DNA of 64,000 nucleotides. Origin: Dicyema japonicum (Eukaryota; Dicyemida; Rhombozoa; Dicyemidae). Positions 23,500 through 35,639 of this stretch are shown piece after piece; the stretch's first letter is position 1, and each line of letters opens with the position of its first letter. The stretch covers positions 724,154 through 788,153 of the forward strand of contig RDEW01000023.1 of the NCBI GenBank assembly GCA_011109175.1, given 5' to 3'. The notes beneath the pieces were generated by a model. The model did no database searches. It saw nothing but the letters and a program-made list of their open reading frames with translations, and was not told the DNA's origin. A program made the position numbers and the translations under genes.

Positions 23500-24735
23500 T
23501 ATTGACTTTTAATGTGAGAGGAATCAGTTTTTAAATGCAAAGAAATCATCTTTGCCAAGATCTACAGCATTACTGAGTAACTTTTGCATACTTTAGGAAA
23601 TTTAAGTAATTGGCTGAAGACTATGGGGAATACATATGTCCGTTTCTGGGACTGTTTTGTGATTAAGAGAATAAGTACAATGGCGGAAGAATACTTATCT
23701 GCTAATCAAAGTGGATTCAGAAGAGGTTGATCCATTTCAGACATTTCATGGGATCATTGATGAAAATATGACACAAATATACAAGAATGATATACATATC
23801 CTCGGAATTGACTACGCAAGAGCTTTTGACACTATAAACAAGGGAAAATTAATAAACATACTCAAAACAACATTGGAAGAGCATTCTCTGTGGTTGATAA
23901 GATTCCTGTTAGCTGATGCAGATCTTAGAGTCCAAGTCGGCCCTGAATAGTCTGAATATTTTTATACTCATGTTGGGGTACCATAGGTGATTCCATATCT
24001 CTCATTTTATTCTTTATCTTTGTCGAAGCAACTAGCGGTGGCTACTAGACTGTTTTCGGAAAGATGGAGGATGTACAAAATATCATCAAATGTGCACACG
24101 AAATACTGGATAAATGATCATTGAAATTGAATATTGAAAAACGGACGAAACAACAGTGAAATAGAGGTCCAGTCGGCTGATGAAACATGGAGAATAGTGA
24201 AAATGTTGTGTTATGTATTAAGAGACTGGGAAGACATTAAAAGGAAGAAAACTGTAGCAACAATAGCACTAAATAAAATACAGTCTGGTGGATGAGTTGT
24301 CCTCACGTATCATCAATACACATTGTGGCTTCCTATGTTTCTTACAGAAAACAACTACGATTTCTGGGAATCTACTGGGCAAAAGAGATGACTAACGAAG
24401 AGCTCTACATAATCACTCAAACGACACAGATTAGGAATAAAGTTACTTCTGCGAAATGGCAGCGCTCTGGACAAATCTCAAGAGCTATGGAAATGGCACC
24501 GGCCAATCAGGCCATGGTCATACTTTTTTTTATTAAACAAACAACGTATCGAAGTCGAATAAGAACAACGTTGCCGTCGACGCTTGACAAAGAACTCACT
24601 TGCATATGAAGAAAACTGAAAAGAAGAGATGATCTGGATGATCTGAGGGAGGATGCGAAAAACAGGGGTGGATGGAAACAACTCACAGAGCGTATCCAGA
24701 GATGGATGAAAAAAGTGGAATCTCAAATTAGTTAA
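23500..24735 (+). mobile_element. Group B LINE, endonuclease start fused to RT, internally deleted
   Basis: Begins with FNVRGI and NHLCQDLQHY (endonuclease start, as in 5880-6800), then jumps to QSGFRRG, GIDYARAFDTINKGKLI (RT) and GVP.GDSIS, and ends with DDLDDLREDAKNRGGWKQL. The endonuclease body and much of the RT are missing, with many stops. Confidence 0.65.
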
Positions 24736-24934
24736 CTTTTCTAATTCCGCGGACATTGCTAATAATAATGCGTCTCCACTGCCCTCTGAATTTTGCATTT
24801 GTTCGTAGATCTTCTAGGTCTTTTATTGGTTGAACTAGTGACGTGGTTTTTAAAAATTATGTATTTTTCACATTTTCGTATTATCTGTTCACATTGGTGT
24901 TATTCGATGTTTGAGGCTTAAAAGAAAAACGGAA

Positions 24935-25560
24935 AAGGGAAGATTTGATAAATGACTTAATATCATATAAGGTCACTATATGCAGTATGCAGGAGATTAA
25001 AGTGAAGGATGAAGTTAAGGAGAATTACGAAGAGTTTAGACTTATATTACTGGACTCAGAATGCAACCGCTACGGACTTTGCTTTTCTGTGCATCAATGT
25101 CTTGATGGGAGAATCCACAGTGTGTGGAGGGTAAATAACAGAATAGCAGTACTTAGACTAAGTGGGGAATAGATAATTCCTTTATATCCTTAATTAATGT
25201 CTACGCCCACAATGGCGAGAATTTCCACAAATCCCGATGAATTTGATCTGTTTTACATGTCACTAAGGGATACCATCTCTGATCTTAAATCCTCGTTTAT
25301 GACTTTTTTATGTGGATTGGAATGCAAAAGTGGGTCACTCTCCTTGGAGAGAACCCTGTATTGGAAGGCATGCTAAGAGAAGAAGAAATATGTCAGGAGA
25401 GTCGCTTGTACAATTCTGAGACGTGTTTGATTACTTTATTTGTAATTCAGAAACTACATGGACTGGACTCAGAAAGAATGGAAATAGAAATTACGTCCAC
25501 AACAACCAGATAAACTAAGAAATCAAGTTTCGACGAGTTTGAGGAAAAAAACAATCTTGG
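24935..25560 (+). mobile_element. Group B LINE, APE endonuclease, decayed
   Basis: Frames in sequence: MQEIKVKDEVKENYEEF (QE motif), GLCFSVHQCLDGRIHSV, NNRIAVLRLSG, then GDWNAKVGHSPW and TTWTG, RNYVHNNQI. Frameshifts between blocks. Upstream 24736-24934 is unassigned. Confidence 0.65.
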
Positions 25561-25594
25561 AAAAAATGTATTGGATAATAAAAAATTACTGATC

Positions 25595-25770
25595 AGTCGC
25601 CTCTATCATATTTCAAGGTTTCTGGGCAGGATTTCCACACGAGAAGATTTCCTTAGTAGGTTTGCTGCCTTGACTTAAATGTTGCAGATCTTGTCCAATT
25701 TCGTTGCAGCAAGGTTAAATTCTATTGTAGACTTGATGAACTGTTTGTATATGACATCCAGTCCTGGTTC
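25595..25770 (-). mobile_element. Group C-like LINE fragment
   Basis: DNA copy of 15110-15310 (shared words around GTTTCTGGGCAGGATTTCCACAC). Confidence 0.6.
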
Positions 25771-26049
25771 AATAATAATAAAATTTCATTTAAAATTATT
25801 AGCGTGATTTCTAATACTTCGTGATGAGTCTTGTCCAAAAAAAGTTAGAACCTATAAAAGGAATATTTTTCTTTTAAATTAATTAAAAATCCTCAGGATC
25901 TTCATAAACCGCTTTGTTTGCAATGTGGTACAGTATTTTCCAATGAGGCAATGAAGCTATTGAAATGAAATGAAATAAAAAATTAAATTAACAACATGTT
26001 ACGAATTAGGTACTAATAAGTCTGCCTGTTAGGTCTAGACTCTTCATCC

Positions 26050-26880
26050 TGTTACCATTTTTCTAATAATCCATCCTATGTCTATTTACTTTAACGTCCT
26101 GATCCGAATATCCTCCGTGATCGGCCTGACAAGTTTGTTCTCTTCCTCCGTCAGGGCTTCATGTAATTTCTTACCGAGGGCTAGTTTTATTGCCGCCCGC
26201 CGTGTTTTCTCCAGTCGGGCGAGAATCCTTTCTCTCGAGGGGGTGTAGAACCATCCCTCGCTTCCGTAGATCAATCTGGGAAGAATCACATTCCGAAAGA
26301 TAAAGAGCATGGAATCAACGTCTAGTTTCAGTCTTTTAGTGCAGTACAGTGCCTGCAAAGCCTTTTTCCTTCGCCCTTCGATGTCCTTCATGTATGATCC
26401 TCTTCCATCGACTGAAATCCCCAGGTATTTCAATGACGAAATTCTCGGTATACAGAGAGTGTAGGGCTCTTCCTGATGTCTACCCGGCCTGCTTATCCTC
26501 AAATAACTGGATTTTTCCGTCGAGAGTTTCATGCCTCTCCGATCGCACCAACCCTGGACTTTGTCGATAAAAACACCTAGTCGCCGCTCTGAGATGTATG
26601 CCTTCAAAGATGAATCCAGGATTAGAATGTCGTCCGCGTAAATCATTAGCTTGGTTCTGACGTTCTGCGGAGACGGAAAATCTTCCATAAATATGTTAAA
26701 TAGCAAAGGGCTAAGAATAGATCACTGTGGCACTCCTCTTTTAAATGATATTCCATCCGAATAACTTCCACCAACTACCACGTGGGATATCCTCCCGGTT
26801 AGATAGATAGACTATGTATTATGCAAAAGATCTCTTCTTGCGTTATTAACAGACTCCCGCAGCTATCTTTTTTCATTTCA
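26050..26880 (-). mobile_element. Group C LINE, RT palm and thumb
   Basis: A 206-codon frame (26086-26706, minus) holds LMIYADDILILD, WCDRRGMKLSTEKSS, SLKYLGISVDG and RTRRAAIKLALG. Upstream, after a stop replacing Gly, are KRGVPQ and SILSPLLFNIF, and LTGRISHVVVG. It is the same lineage as the element at 59230-62450. Confidence 0.8.
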
Positions 26881-27314
26881 TTTTTTTATTAACCCAAGAA
26901 CACCAATAGTTAATTTAATTACTAAATTAATAAGTGATCTCGAAGGCCTCAATCAGAATTCTTATTTTTTCCTCGTGCGCCTTCTGGGATCCAACACAAC
27001 TTCTCTGTGGGCGGGGTGGTTTCGGGAATAGGAATTGGAGAGGGGTGATGTATACCCTTCTCATAATTCTATTTTGTCGGATAAGGTCTTCAAGTGATGA
27101 GGGTATTAGTTTTTCTAGTTTTCCGAAATTACTAATAGTAGTGGCTGTTAAGGCCTGAATGTCCCGGATTCTTTGTTTGTTCGTCCAGGAAGATTGATTT
27201 CATATTAAATGATTTGCAATTCGTTTGCAATATAAATCAGTTTTTTTTATAAATCTAAAATATTTAATAAAATTAAATTTGAAAACAATTTTGTGTGAAT
27301 TGTAGTTTGTGTTG
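26881..27314. other. Unassigned DNA upstream of NUBP1
   Basis: A minus-strand frame at 26934-27158 is proline-rich and may be LINE-derived. Nothing firm. Confidence 0.3.
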
Positions 27315-28413
27315 ATGTCAGATTCTCGAGGTATTAATTCACTAAAATAACTACAGAATGTCCTGGTATTGATAGTAATAAGGCTGGAAAAGCAAATGCA
27401 TGTGCAAATTGTCCCAACAAGTTATATTGCTTAAACAACGACAAAGAAAAGTTTTTTTCAGGTATATAAATTAAACATTGCTAAGAATGTAAGGAAATAA
27501 AATTGCGACTGTCGAGAGTGAAACATAAAATAATAATATTATCTGGAAAGGGAGGAGTTGGAAAGAGCACTTTCTCAGCCCTTTTCAGTGACTATTTGTC
27601 TTCTATAAATGGAAATGTTGTTGGTATTGTTGACACAGACATTTGTGGACCTTCTCTTCCGAAAATTATGGGAGTTGAAGGTGCTTACATGCACAAAGAT
27701 ATCAACGGATGGGATCCAATTGTATATATTTGTAATTAACGTTTAGTATGTGAGGCATAATCTAACATTAATGTCTTCTTCGTTTATAATTGATGACGAC
27801 GATAAGGCCTTAGTTTTATATGGGGATAAGAAATCAGGTTATTCATATTAAATATTAAAGGGTTCATTATGCAATTTTTAAGAGATATTGACTGGCCATT
27901 TGATATGAATTACTTAGTAGTTGATACTCCTCCTGGGACGTCTGACGAACATTTATCGACTCTTAATTATTTGAAGGATATCGGTATTGATGGTGCAGTT
28001 ATTATTACTACTCCTCAGGTTTTACAATTTTATTATTCAAGGAACTGTCTTTAGTTGACGTTAAAAAACAGATAAATTTCTGTAAGGCTGCAAAGTTGAA
28101 TGTCATTGGGGTTGTGGAGAATATGGCTTATTTTAAATGTCCTCATTGTCACGGATGCTCTGATATTTTCCCAATTGATTCTGTTGGAGGAAAGGGACTT
28201 TGTGACGAAATGGGAGTTAGATTTCTTGGAAGTGTCCCGATTGATGTCGATTTAGGTTGGATATATTTGAGAAAGTTTAGCGAGGAGTTGCGATGAGGGG
28301 AGAGACTTTTTTGATGATTACAGTAATTCTCCAATCAGTACTGTTCTTTGTGCCATTTTTAACGGTATTTGTTTTTTTGCATTTTAGATATCATCAATTA
28401 TTGTGATAATTAA
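27315..28413 (+). CDS. NUBP1: Cytosolic Fe-S scaffold NUBP1/Nbp35, complete, 8 exons
   Basis: Exons 27315-27330, 27357-27461, 27486-27721, 27747-27837, 27861-28018, 28042-28255, 28281-28364 and 28388-28413; introns 26, 24, 25, 23, 23, 25 and 23 nt. 309 residues (human 320). P-loop NTPase that, with NUBP2, assembles 4Fe-4S clusters for cytosolic and nuclear proteins. The N-terminal cluster motif is exact for the NBP35 branch: C-x13-C-x2-C-x5-C from residue 7. Then GKGGVGKST (Walker A), [23 protein letters not shown] and the C-terminal CPHC bridging pair. The N-terminal Cys set identifies NUBP1 rather than NUBP2. Confidence 0.96.
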
Positions 28414-28664
28414 AAATTTGTATTTATTTTTCTACATCATATTTGATATTTCTGTTATTTTAAAGTAATAACCTTGGATTACCTGATGGTATGATATGTT
28501 CTCTTTCACTGTGAAAAACTATAAAAGCCTAGAATTTGTTGCCATCAAGTAAATATAAACAAGGCATTATCGTTTAGTAAGCTTGCAAAACTGTATAATA
28601 ATTTTGATAATAAAGGTAAGTAGTATAAATATAAACAATTTAACAAAATACATTATACTTGTAC

Positions 28665-28830
28665 CTCCGCATGGGCAGGACATGAGCTTTATTTTGGAGT
28701 AAAGAACAGTTATTTCAAATAAATCATTAAAAGGTGCAAGGAATGTTCATAAACTTTGTTTTTTTGGTTTCGTGTGAGTCCTTGTAGGCAATCTAGTTTT
28801 ACAGTGAGGTATCATTGATTACGATTTCAT
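28665..28830 (-). repeat. tRNA-derived SINE, 3' body only
   Basis: The minus strand matches the SINE body after the head: CACTG.A.AACTAGATTGCCTA..AGGAC and the end CCTGCCCATGCGGAG. The pol III head is absent, as expected for a 5'-truncated insertion. Confidence 0.6.
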
Positions 28831-28859
28831 TTGCTATTCCGTTAAATATTATTTTAGTT

Positions 28860-30210
28860 ATTTAAAAACCAAGAATGTAGTGTAGGATTTGGTGTGTGAG
28901 ACCACTGGAACAATATGTCGAGGATAGAAAGGTCGGGAGGGAAAGTTCTAGTGACGTACTCCGATTCCTCCGTAGCGAAGAGGTAGTTTGCATTGGATCC
29001 AGCCAGTTTTATCAAAAGAAATGTTGCACGTTTCTTCAACGGAACTTTTAAAAAATTCATGTCCGTGACACATGGGGCTGTCCGTAGAAGTAAAATGAAT
29101 CGTTTCGTGAGGTGGAAATTCCTGAGTAAGAACAAAGCCATGTTGGAGTCCATGGTTTGTAAATTTGATGGAGTGATGTATTTTTTCTCTCCAGGAGAGC
29201 TGACACATTATTGCAGTGTAGGGAAGAGCTAAGAAAAATTGCATTTTCGAGTTGGGTAACCGAGACATAGCATCGTCGATGCTTCACAGTCGATATCCAA
29301 GGCGAAGAGCAGGGGGTCACTTTGTTGAACTCCGGTCTTGGATTCGACAATGAGTTGCCCGAATATCAGGGTACATGGGAAGCCGTATGCAAGTTTCACC
29401 ATCCTGCTGATTTCTGGGATCCTGGAGTTGCTAGCTTCTATGATTCTGTCTCTGCGGATTCTATTGAAAGCATTGCGGATGTCCAGTTTGACTATTATAG
29501 CATTCGTAGTGTCTGGTGGACTGGTAGCAAAGTTCCTGATTGATTTTATTACTGCTTCGTATCCATGAGGAATTCCAACCCCTAGTTGAGTGAGGCTCAG
29601 TTGGGGACTTAAAGTCTTGCTCGCTGCTCTGGCAGCAATTTTCGCCGTCAGGCGCCTGAATACGTTGCCTATAGCGATGGGTCTAAACCCACCACTAGGC
29701 TTTCTGAAGGTAATCAGTTTGGATGAAAAAGGAGTCCTCTGGCATAGTCGGAGATATCAGCCCAAAAAATGCGGTCTGTAAGGGTCTTCATTGAATTAAT
29801 GAGGGAGTTTTCCATATCGGCGGTAGTGGAAGAAATACGGTCTTTCATATAATTCGGACGTAGGCCATCCAATCCAGCACTGCTGTTTCCTCGGAAAGAA
29901 GAAATAGCAGATCTTATATCGTCTGTGGTGGTTGCCAAATGTGGGATGTACCTCCCAATTTCTGCCTCGCGTAGATCCGAGGGGGCGGGTGGATGTTTTT
30001 TTGGGTGATGAGCTTAAGGGTTTCTTTAGTTGATGAAAGAAACTTGTCATTGCTGCAGAGCGTACGCAAAGCACTCCGAATGTCCCCGACCATGACCTTC
30101 TTATTCACTTCTTTGAGTATGTTCGACTTGTCTTTCTTGATCCTGGACGATGAGGGCGGATGGTCAGCAATCGAATCACTTCCAGTGCAGTCACACGCCA
30201 GATCCAACGC
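28860..30210 (-). mobile_element. Group D LINE, RT domain
   Basis: Minus strand, over frameshifts: FRGNSSAGLDGLRPNYMKD, KPSGGFRPIAIGNVFRRL, VKLDIRNAFNRI, KTGVQQSDPLLFAL and finally PLRYGGIGVRH. These are the RT fingers and palm and the Gly-rich block that leads to the C-terminal domain. Only the second catalytic Asp region is hard to see. Confidence 0.75.
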
Positions 30211-31085
30211 TATATTAACGTATCGGACGCTGAACCAGTGTTATGCATGGCTCAGGAAGTCTGGACGAGACTGGGTGTTGGATTCCCGAAGAACGCTAAT
30301 AAACAACGAGAATTGGACAAGCTTTTATGATCAAAGATCATAGAAGATATAAAACCTGTGCTTGATCAGCATCGTTTGGCTTGTCTGGCTTCTGCATCGA
30401 CGAACGAGAGTGGAGCCTAGCTCAGAGCTTCACCATGTACCTCACTTAAGACACTATTGGATGACGTCGCGACAAAGATTGGGGTTTCTATCCCCTCGGA
30501 ATGGACGTTTGCACGACCCATCGGTGTGGATGTGGAGGAATGGTTGACGCGAAAGGTCTTCACATTCTCTCCTGCCGAAGGAGTGCTGGAAGAAGTCTTA
30601 AACACGCTGCAATCAATGGAGCTATTGCTTGGGGATTTGAGGCTGCCGGATTTCCTGTCCAATTGGAGCCGCTTAAACTTGATCAAGCCAACCGAAAACC
30701 GAACGGAACCACTCTTTTTCCATGAAAGAGTTGTAGATACCTTGCCTGGGACGCCACCTGTGTCGATAGCCTCTTTTCCTCCAACCTCTCAACGACAGCA
30801 ACTGACCCAGGCTAAGCTTCGGAGAAGGCTGAGACCCTAAAGATAAAAAATACGCATGTCTTGGAGGACAATTCATTTTCGAACCATTGGCAATCGAAAC
30901 GACAGGAATAATTGGAAGCAGGTCACTGACCCTGCTAAACAGGATCGGCTCGCTCACTGCGAAGAAAAACGATAGGAGAGAAAGGAGCTGGTTCATTGAG
31001 CACATTTCCTTGCAAATCGTAAGGGGAAATGCTTTTCAATTATGAGAACAGCCAGTTGCTAACTGTTAGTTTTTGTGTTATAATA
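30211..31085 (+). mobile_element. Group D LINE, Cys/His C-terminal domain
   Basis: Plus strand: HRLACLASASTNESGA, MDVCTTHRCGCGGMVDAKG, LHILSCRRSAGRSLKH, EPLKLDQANRKPNGTTLFP and RGNAFSIM near 31030. It lies head-to-head with the RT at 28860-30210, so the two cannot be one element in its original arrangement. Confidence 0.75.
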
Positions 31086-31484
31086 AACTGTTTTCCATTA
31101 AAAACCTAGAATTACTATTGAATTATGAAAATGTGACCATTGAGTGATCCCTCCCACTCTCAGCAACCACCTCATCTTCGTTCGGTATTTCTTGCGGGAT
31201 CGCACGAACTTTTTGTAGGCTCACACTACTCGCAGGTGTTCACATGTGATGAATCATATCCCCTTTCTCCCCAAGAGAGTCTCCAAGATGGTAGAGTCTA
31301 TCAAAGAGGACGAAAACATCTAGAGTTCCAATTATAGAGAATTGGAAGTCTTCATTTTTTAAGTGCTTTTTATGAGGTTTGTTTCTTAGATGGCGCAACG
31401 TAGCTGACGGTTGGTTCAATGTACTGAGTATATAGGAAACCTAACGTCAATTAAAAACTCTTTTATTGGCCGAGTAGCGCCTCT
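31086..31484. other. Intergenic DNA, nothing recognised
   Basis: No supported gene. Confidence 0.45.
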
Positions 31485-31920
31485 ATGAGGTTATGTTTTT
31501 TTGGCAAAAGGGCAATGCGTTGCTCACACGTTGTAATGAGCATGTCAAATGCAACACCCAATATTTTAACTGTATTTTTGTTAATTCAGTCTTAGAAAAT
31601 AGTTGTAAATTTTTTATTCGCGACCCTTCTTCTCCATCCACGATCAAGTTCCCAACATATTTTTTTATTTGCTCAGAATATCCAAACAAAAAAATCTTTT
31701 TAGTGAGTAATTTTCTTGGGATTTATTGTAAAGATTTTTCTATGTTAATGGTCATTTGATGGCCCCGATTGGATTGTAGATCCTTCGGACTGATTCGAGT
31801 TAGAGTCGTGATGTGAGTTGCTGTTGAGAGACTTTTCTTAGCTCCTCTTTGAAAGGTATGTGAAGATATTGGCTGATCATTAAAATTAAATGTTACAGTC
31901 CAGAGCAGCGAGGTCAATGC
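31485..31920 (-). mobile_element. LINE RT fragment (Jockey-like)
   Basis: The minus strand shows TTLTRI, INIEKSLQ, PRKLLTKKIFLFGYSEQI, matching 22470-22840 around the first catalytic region, but the Asp-containing motif is damaged. Confidence 0.45.
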
Positions 31921-32049
31921 TCAAAATACGAAAAAAATATTTTTTTCAGAAAACATTTTATTGGAAAATTATTAAAAATAAAAAAATAAAACTCATTATA
32001 TAATTTTTTTTTTGAGAATATCAATATCAAAAAATTTATTTAAGAAAGA

Positions 32050-32570
32050 AAATATAGTAACGGTTATATAGAAGCTGCCCTGACTGCGTGGCTATTCCCT
32101 CTCAGGATGGCGAGCGAGATTTGCTCAAATAACAAGCAGCGCTCCGAGGGTCTCTTGTTCGTGCAGGGATCCGATTCCCTAGACGACTCAAGAATTCCAG
32201 CGTTGCAGGCGCAAGGGAACCAGACGTCTCAACGGTGAGTAAAACAAACAAAAAATCCTCGGACAGGAGCGCGTACTTTTCCCGTTTCATCTTCTCGGCC
32301 TTCTCAGCGGCAGAACAGGCTCCAGAGGCACTCTGGAGTAGGTTGCAAGAGACAAACGTGTCGTTGCAGGTGACGTCTCAGACAAGAGGTTTCCCGGCTT
32401 CAAAAAAGAAGATTGTCATCCCATCTGGTCGTTTCCCGTCCCGCCTGCAAAGGCCGACAGGTTCAAGCATGGAGGGGTGTCCGGCGGCGTCCAAAGCTCG
32501 CCTAACGACTTCGTTCAAGGCCATGTGTCTGGGAGATCTTTATCATCCAGGAAGGTACCCAGAATTCCAT
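32050..32570 (-). mobile_element. Group D LINE, C-terminal tail
   Basis: The minus strand contains AAEKAEKMKREKYALLSEDF, VETSGSLAPATLEFLSRLGNRI, with an RDPRSA-like end and ISLAILRGNS near 32100. Very close to the copy at 43120-43515. The plus-strand frame 32235-32588 is its shadow. Confidence 0.7.
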
Positions 32571-32829
32571 TGGAAATATCAATTATAAAATATTGTTCTA
32601 GTGGGATTAACACGAGAAGCAATTGAAAAAATTAAGATTTTCAGTGAATCGGGATAACTAGATGAATTTATTGGCTGAAGAAAAAGAGCAAAAATCAAAC
32701 GATATGCTCAAAGTTTCAGTTTAAAAGAATCCACGGCTTACATCACTATAAATGGTCGAGAGTTGCGATTCTTTTGTATTTATTTATTATCCCCGGATAC
32801 ACCGAGAAAAAAGCTAAAGTAAACAACTA

Positions 32830-33110
32830 ACTAAGTGCATCCAGTTTCCACTTCCACAGAAAGAGTCCACCCGGAATCAACATAAAGGGTAAAAGATATC
32901 CATACTTGCAGTTGTGGAAACCCCTCCGATGGAGTGGGGGAGAGCAAATGATCTTTTTTCGTGCCAGCCTGGCACTGGGCGCCACCTAGACAGGTGGATC
33001 ACGTGACACCACTCTAATAGGAAGAGAAAAGAGGAACAGACGATCAGACAGAAACTTGAACCAATTAGCCACGGAGCACCACATGGCGCCACGCGGCTAG
33101 TAAATAATTC
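32830..33110. repeat. Diverged dispersed repeat, copy 2
   Basis: Shares ordered words with 14690-14960; a segment near 32970-33010 also resembles 44680-44735 (GCACTG.GCGCCACC..CAGGTG). Nature unknown. Confidence 0.4.
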
Positions 33111-34209
33111 TGAATTAAAAATAAATTTGTATATTTATATTTAAATTAGGCTCAACATAATCTAAAATCACTTTGGACGTTATAAATTATATAGTTTATT
33201 GTCATTTACCATTTACTGTGCAAGACGTAGTGAAGTGGCTACTGTGGTATATAAATGTGTTCATTGTCATGTAAATTATTAATTCTAGCAATTTTAGTCT
33301 AAACGAATGCTTGCGACTAAGCCAGTAATTACGCCTATTATCACCATGCTGTCCACGATACAACAAAACAAAGACCATTTGAAATTTTGTAGAAAATACC
33401 CCTTATATGACAAAATTTCAACGAAAAAATATACAGTAACGAATACCGAAGGAGAAATGATCACAATTCAAGATAATTAAGATAAAAAAATTTACACTAT
33501 AAATATAAGGCGGGTCAAAAAGATATGATAATTTTTTGGTTTGTGTTCTTTGAAAAAAATGTATCAAACACACCGCTGCATATATCTATTTTAAGTAAGC
33601 TGGCCGAATACTAAGGCTTCCTATGAGCAAAATACTAAATTGAAAATTAATCTATAAAGGAAAAGGAGTTAGCATGGGAATATGTTCTATTTTAATGCTG
33701 CTCTACGTATCCAAGGCAATTGCTTTTGAGAATGGCGATTCCGACCCTCTGCATAATGTATTTTTATCGAGTCGAGGAGACCCTACCCTCTTCATTCCTC
33801 TATCGGAGTCGTTGTACCAGTTATCTAAAGAATGAATTCTCGCAAACGAATTTGGAATAATTGGTTGTCACAAATTCCATATTATTTGTTATGTGATGAC
33901 ATTGCTAATGGTATTTCAAGCAAGTTATTTCCCATCCTTCCAAAAGAAGATTCGTCAGGTCTTCAATCTTCATGTATCCTTCGGCAACTATAAATTTAGT
34001 GGTTTTCCAGCTAATCTCCATTGCCATCGTAAGAGACAACCTCAATTATTTCGGCAAGGACCAATATATTAATTAAATGTCTTTTTAATTCCAGCAAGCT
34101 AATTTAATTAATTTAAAATTAATAAAAATTAAATTAAGGCATCTGAATGGCCATGCTATTTCCCCTAACAATAGCTTTTTAATTAACCCACTTTTTTAAC
34201 CAACAACGA
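33111..34209. other. Intergenic DNA with one candidate short secreted ORF
   Basis: Mostly AT-rich. A 53-codon plus-strand frame (33674-33835) starts MGICSILMLLYVSKAIAFE, like a signal peptide, followed by a polar tail. No family, no context; may be chance. Confidence 0.3.
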
Positions 34210-35480
34210 AAATTTAATATTTAACAATCAATACCTTCTTCGCCTCCCTGCTGCCAGCCTCGTCAGGTAGGCTCGATTCTAGTTGCTGAAACAGCTTCTA
34301 GACCGCCTTGTCTAATTGAGCCTTCTGCTAATATAGCATATCCGGGCTCTGCCTCCTATACTCCAGTGTCAGGCTCTCTGTGGTCCGCTTTAATACAGTG
34401 GAATGTAGATAGGCCTGGAGATCCCACCCCCAACTGCTTCAGATAACCCTTTTGGTACTTTGTTGCAATTCCTTCCCGAGTCATTACTATTGGAATAACG
34501 AGAACCTTGCAACCAAGTATCAGCCCAATCTCTTTTGCAAGCAAATCATACTTTTTTTTTCTCCACCTCCACAGTCTGCAAACGATCTTGAGACGTAATG
34601 CCAACCTCTATGATAAAGATTTGGCCAGAATACTTATCGTGTACCACAATGTCCGGTCNTGTTGCAATTCCTTCCCGAGTCATTACTATTGGAATAACGA
34701 GAACCTTGCAACCAAGTATCAGCCCAATCTCTTTTGCAAGCAAATCATACTTTTATTTCTCCACCTCCACAGTCTGCAAACGATCTTGAGACGTAATGCC
34801 AACCTCTATGATAAAGATTTGGCCAGAATACTTATCGTGTACCACAATGTCCGGTCTAATGTGCTTGACTAGTATCGAGGTACGGATGACATTGTCTACC
34901 TTAATTTGGACCTTTATGTTCTCTACTACAGATTGCACCTTATGAGTCCGCAACTTTCTGGTGTGGCGAATACCATACTTATTGCATAGTAGAAGATGAA
35001 GACTCCTTACTACCTCGTTATGCCTCCACACATAGTCGTGGCAAAACATGGATCTGCTCCGAGTGCTAAATGATCAACCGACATGCTCCTTGACTTACAA
35101 TGGTGGTATGTATTTGTTGATCGACCCCAAAAAATATTGCGGTCTTGCATATACGTGTACAGCGCCTCCGATCGAGGTGAGTTGTCACCGTATTTTAGCC
35201 ATATTGTCCACGACTTAAGGTCGACATGTGGGTTGTCTAATGCTCTGAAGAAAACCTTATGAAGGCTTTTTAAGTTGATCACTTCCATCAAATTATTATA
35301 TTGTAATTCGATCAACGCCTTCACATTTACTAGGCCACCATCATCAACACCATACTTAGACAAAAAAAAAGGTCTGATAATGCCTAGGTGGGTTGCCCGT
35401 GTTTTCTCGGTCGTTATTATGGCGTGCTTCCTAGCAGACACACTTGACCCGGCTATCAGGTTCGGATATGAAAAGAATTA
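34210..35480 (-). mobile_element. Group A LINE, zinc finger and restriction-like endonuclease
   Basis: The minus strand, 5' to 3': WLKYGDNSPRSEALYTYMQD, then HCKSRSMSVDHLALG, MCHDYVWRHNEVV-type segment (FCHDYVWRHNEVVRSLHLL), RPDIVVHDKYSGQIFIIEVG, VEVEKKKKYDLLAKEIG and VLVIPIVMTREG. The PD..E...K..KY arrangement is the REL endonuclease of R4/Dong/NeSL LINEs. An N at 34659 joins two 198-bp copies of the endonuclease end. The rest is mostly open, so this is one of the younger copies. Confidence 0.82.
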
Positions 35481-35639
35481 TATTCATACCATCTGGTAAC
35501 GCAAGTGACCCTTATACATTTTTCCTTTCAGCATTTTTACCAACTCTAAGAGTTTTAACTCCGTCGAATCGAACGCACGATGCATGTTTAATAATAATAA
35601 ATGTCTAATATCATCACCGGGTTAAAAGGAAAAAGAGAA

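Noticed and set aside
32235-32588. 117-codon plus-strand ORF
   Set aside because: Shadow of a group D LINE tail on the minus strand that has two clear relatives.
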